A stretch of DNA of 6,176 nt, from the NCBI GenBank assembly GCA_937892105.1, contig CALAUZ010000329.1, positions 1-6,176 on the forward strand, written 5' to 3'. The notes below the pieces were generated by a model. That model was given only the letters and a program-made list of their open reading frames with translations, made no database searches and was not told the origin of the DNA. The translations under genes were made by a program, and so were the position numbers. Source of the DNA: an uncultured Fretibacterium sp. (GTDB taxonomy: Bacteria > Synergistota > Synergistia > Synergistales > Aminobacteriaceae). This document shows, piece by piece, positions 6,014-6,176 of this stretch. Numbering within the stretch: the first letter of the stretch is position 1; every line of letters begins with the position of its first letter.

Positions 6014-6176
6014 ATGCAGTTCAGGCGTTTTGGCAGTAAATATTTTGTACGCATAGACAGAGGCGAGGAAATCATGGCCAGCCTCAAGAGCTTTTGTGAG
6101 CAGGAAAAAATTACTCTCGCTGAAGTAAAGGCACTTGGTGCAATAGATGACTTCAACGTAGGACTGTTTGATGTTG
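6014..6176 (+). CDS. PPC (DUF296) domain protein, N-terminal part only (cut by window edge)
   Basis: The 54 visible codons begin MQFRRFGSKYFVRIDRGEE, then a helix (MASLKSFCEQEKITLAEV) and KALGAIDDFNVGLFDV. This is the opening of the PPC domain (plants and prokaryotes conserved, PF03479), a trimeric beta/alpha fold; bacterial stand-alone members are about 140 residues and often annotated as DNA-binding, though their role is not established. The start at ATG 6014 is chosen because family members begin right at the FRRFG-x-K-Y block. Its ribosome binding site is weak. The same frame is open upstream with ATGs at 5888, 5912 and 5939, which would add 25 to 42 residues with no resemblance to the family. 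It is divergent from the RM operon and probably belongs to the host backbone. Confidence 0.75.
   Translation, partial: MQFRRFGSKYFVRIDRGEEIMASLKSFCEQEKITLAEVKALGAIDDFNVGLFDV

Noticed and set aside
5962..6156. Minus-strand open frame of 64 codons opposite the PPC gene
   Set aside because: It is antisense to the clear PPC domain coding sequence, and the apparent hydrophobic tail is the complement of that sequence.
1..6176. CRISPR array, tRNA or rRNA gene, or complete insertion sequence
   Set aside because: No periodic repeats, cloverleaf-like segments or transposase with terminal inverted repeats were seen; nearly all of the window is accounted for by protein genes.

Overview
This window is a type I restriction-modification (RM) island from a bacterium of moderate G+C: about 42-50% in the sampled lines of hsdM and hsdR, and near 30-37% in parts of hsdS. 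Shine-Dalgarno sites are strong and genes are tightly overlapped. The protein flavour (HsdM with the DCCCGSGG motif I variant, HsdR with the LRQALSLC segment, a tail of an Rpn/PD-(D/E)XK transposase-like protein, a stand-alone PPC-domain gene) resembles anaerobic Bacillota or Synergistota-type gut bacteria. That assignment is an impression, and the window holds no marker gene.

Layout from the right, in the direction of transcription (minus strand): a 56-residue tail of an Rpn-like nuclease/transposase (5704-5874), then hsdM (4182-5693), a minimal nucleotidyltransferase (MNT, 3899-4192), a HEPN protein of the nucleotidyltransferase-substrate-binding family (3505-3915), hsdS (2384-3508) and hsdR (51-2351). 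Consecutive genes overlap by 11, 17 and 4 bases from hsdM to hsdS, and only 32 bases separate hsdS from hsdR, so the five genes look like one translationally coupled operon. At the far left edge (1-40) a new minus-strand frame begins that reads like the N-terminus of a Phd/YefM antitoxin. At the right edge (6014-6176) a PPC/DUF296 gene starts on the plus strand, divergent from the operon.

Working together: HsdM and HsdS should form the sequence-specific adenine methyltransferase, and HsdR adds the ATP-driven translocase and nuclease. The MNT/HEPN pair carries the full GSX10DXD and RX4HXY signatures of the MntA-HepT type toxin-antitoxin systems, in which the MNT adds AMP to the HEPN RNase and silences it. 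Here the pair sits inside the RM operon, between the methylase and specificity genes. Its two edges share a perfect 12-bp direct repeat within a 32-bp similar stretch, which looks like the footprint of a cassette inserted at an older hsdM/hsdS overlap. HsdR ends at 766 residues, roughly a quarter short of its family, right where the antitoxin-like frame begins. The island may therefore have lost normal restriction while keeping methylation and one or two toxin-antitoxin modules.
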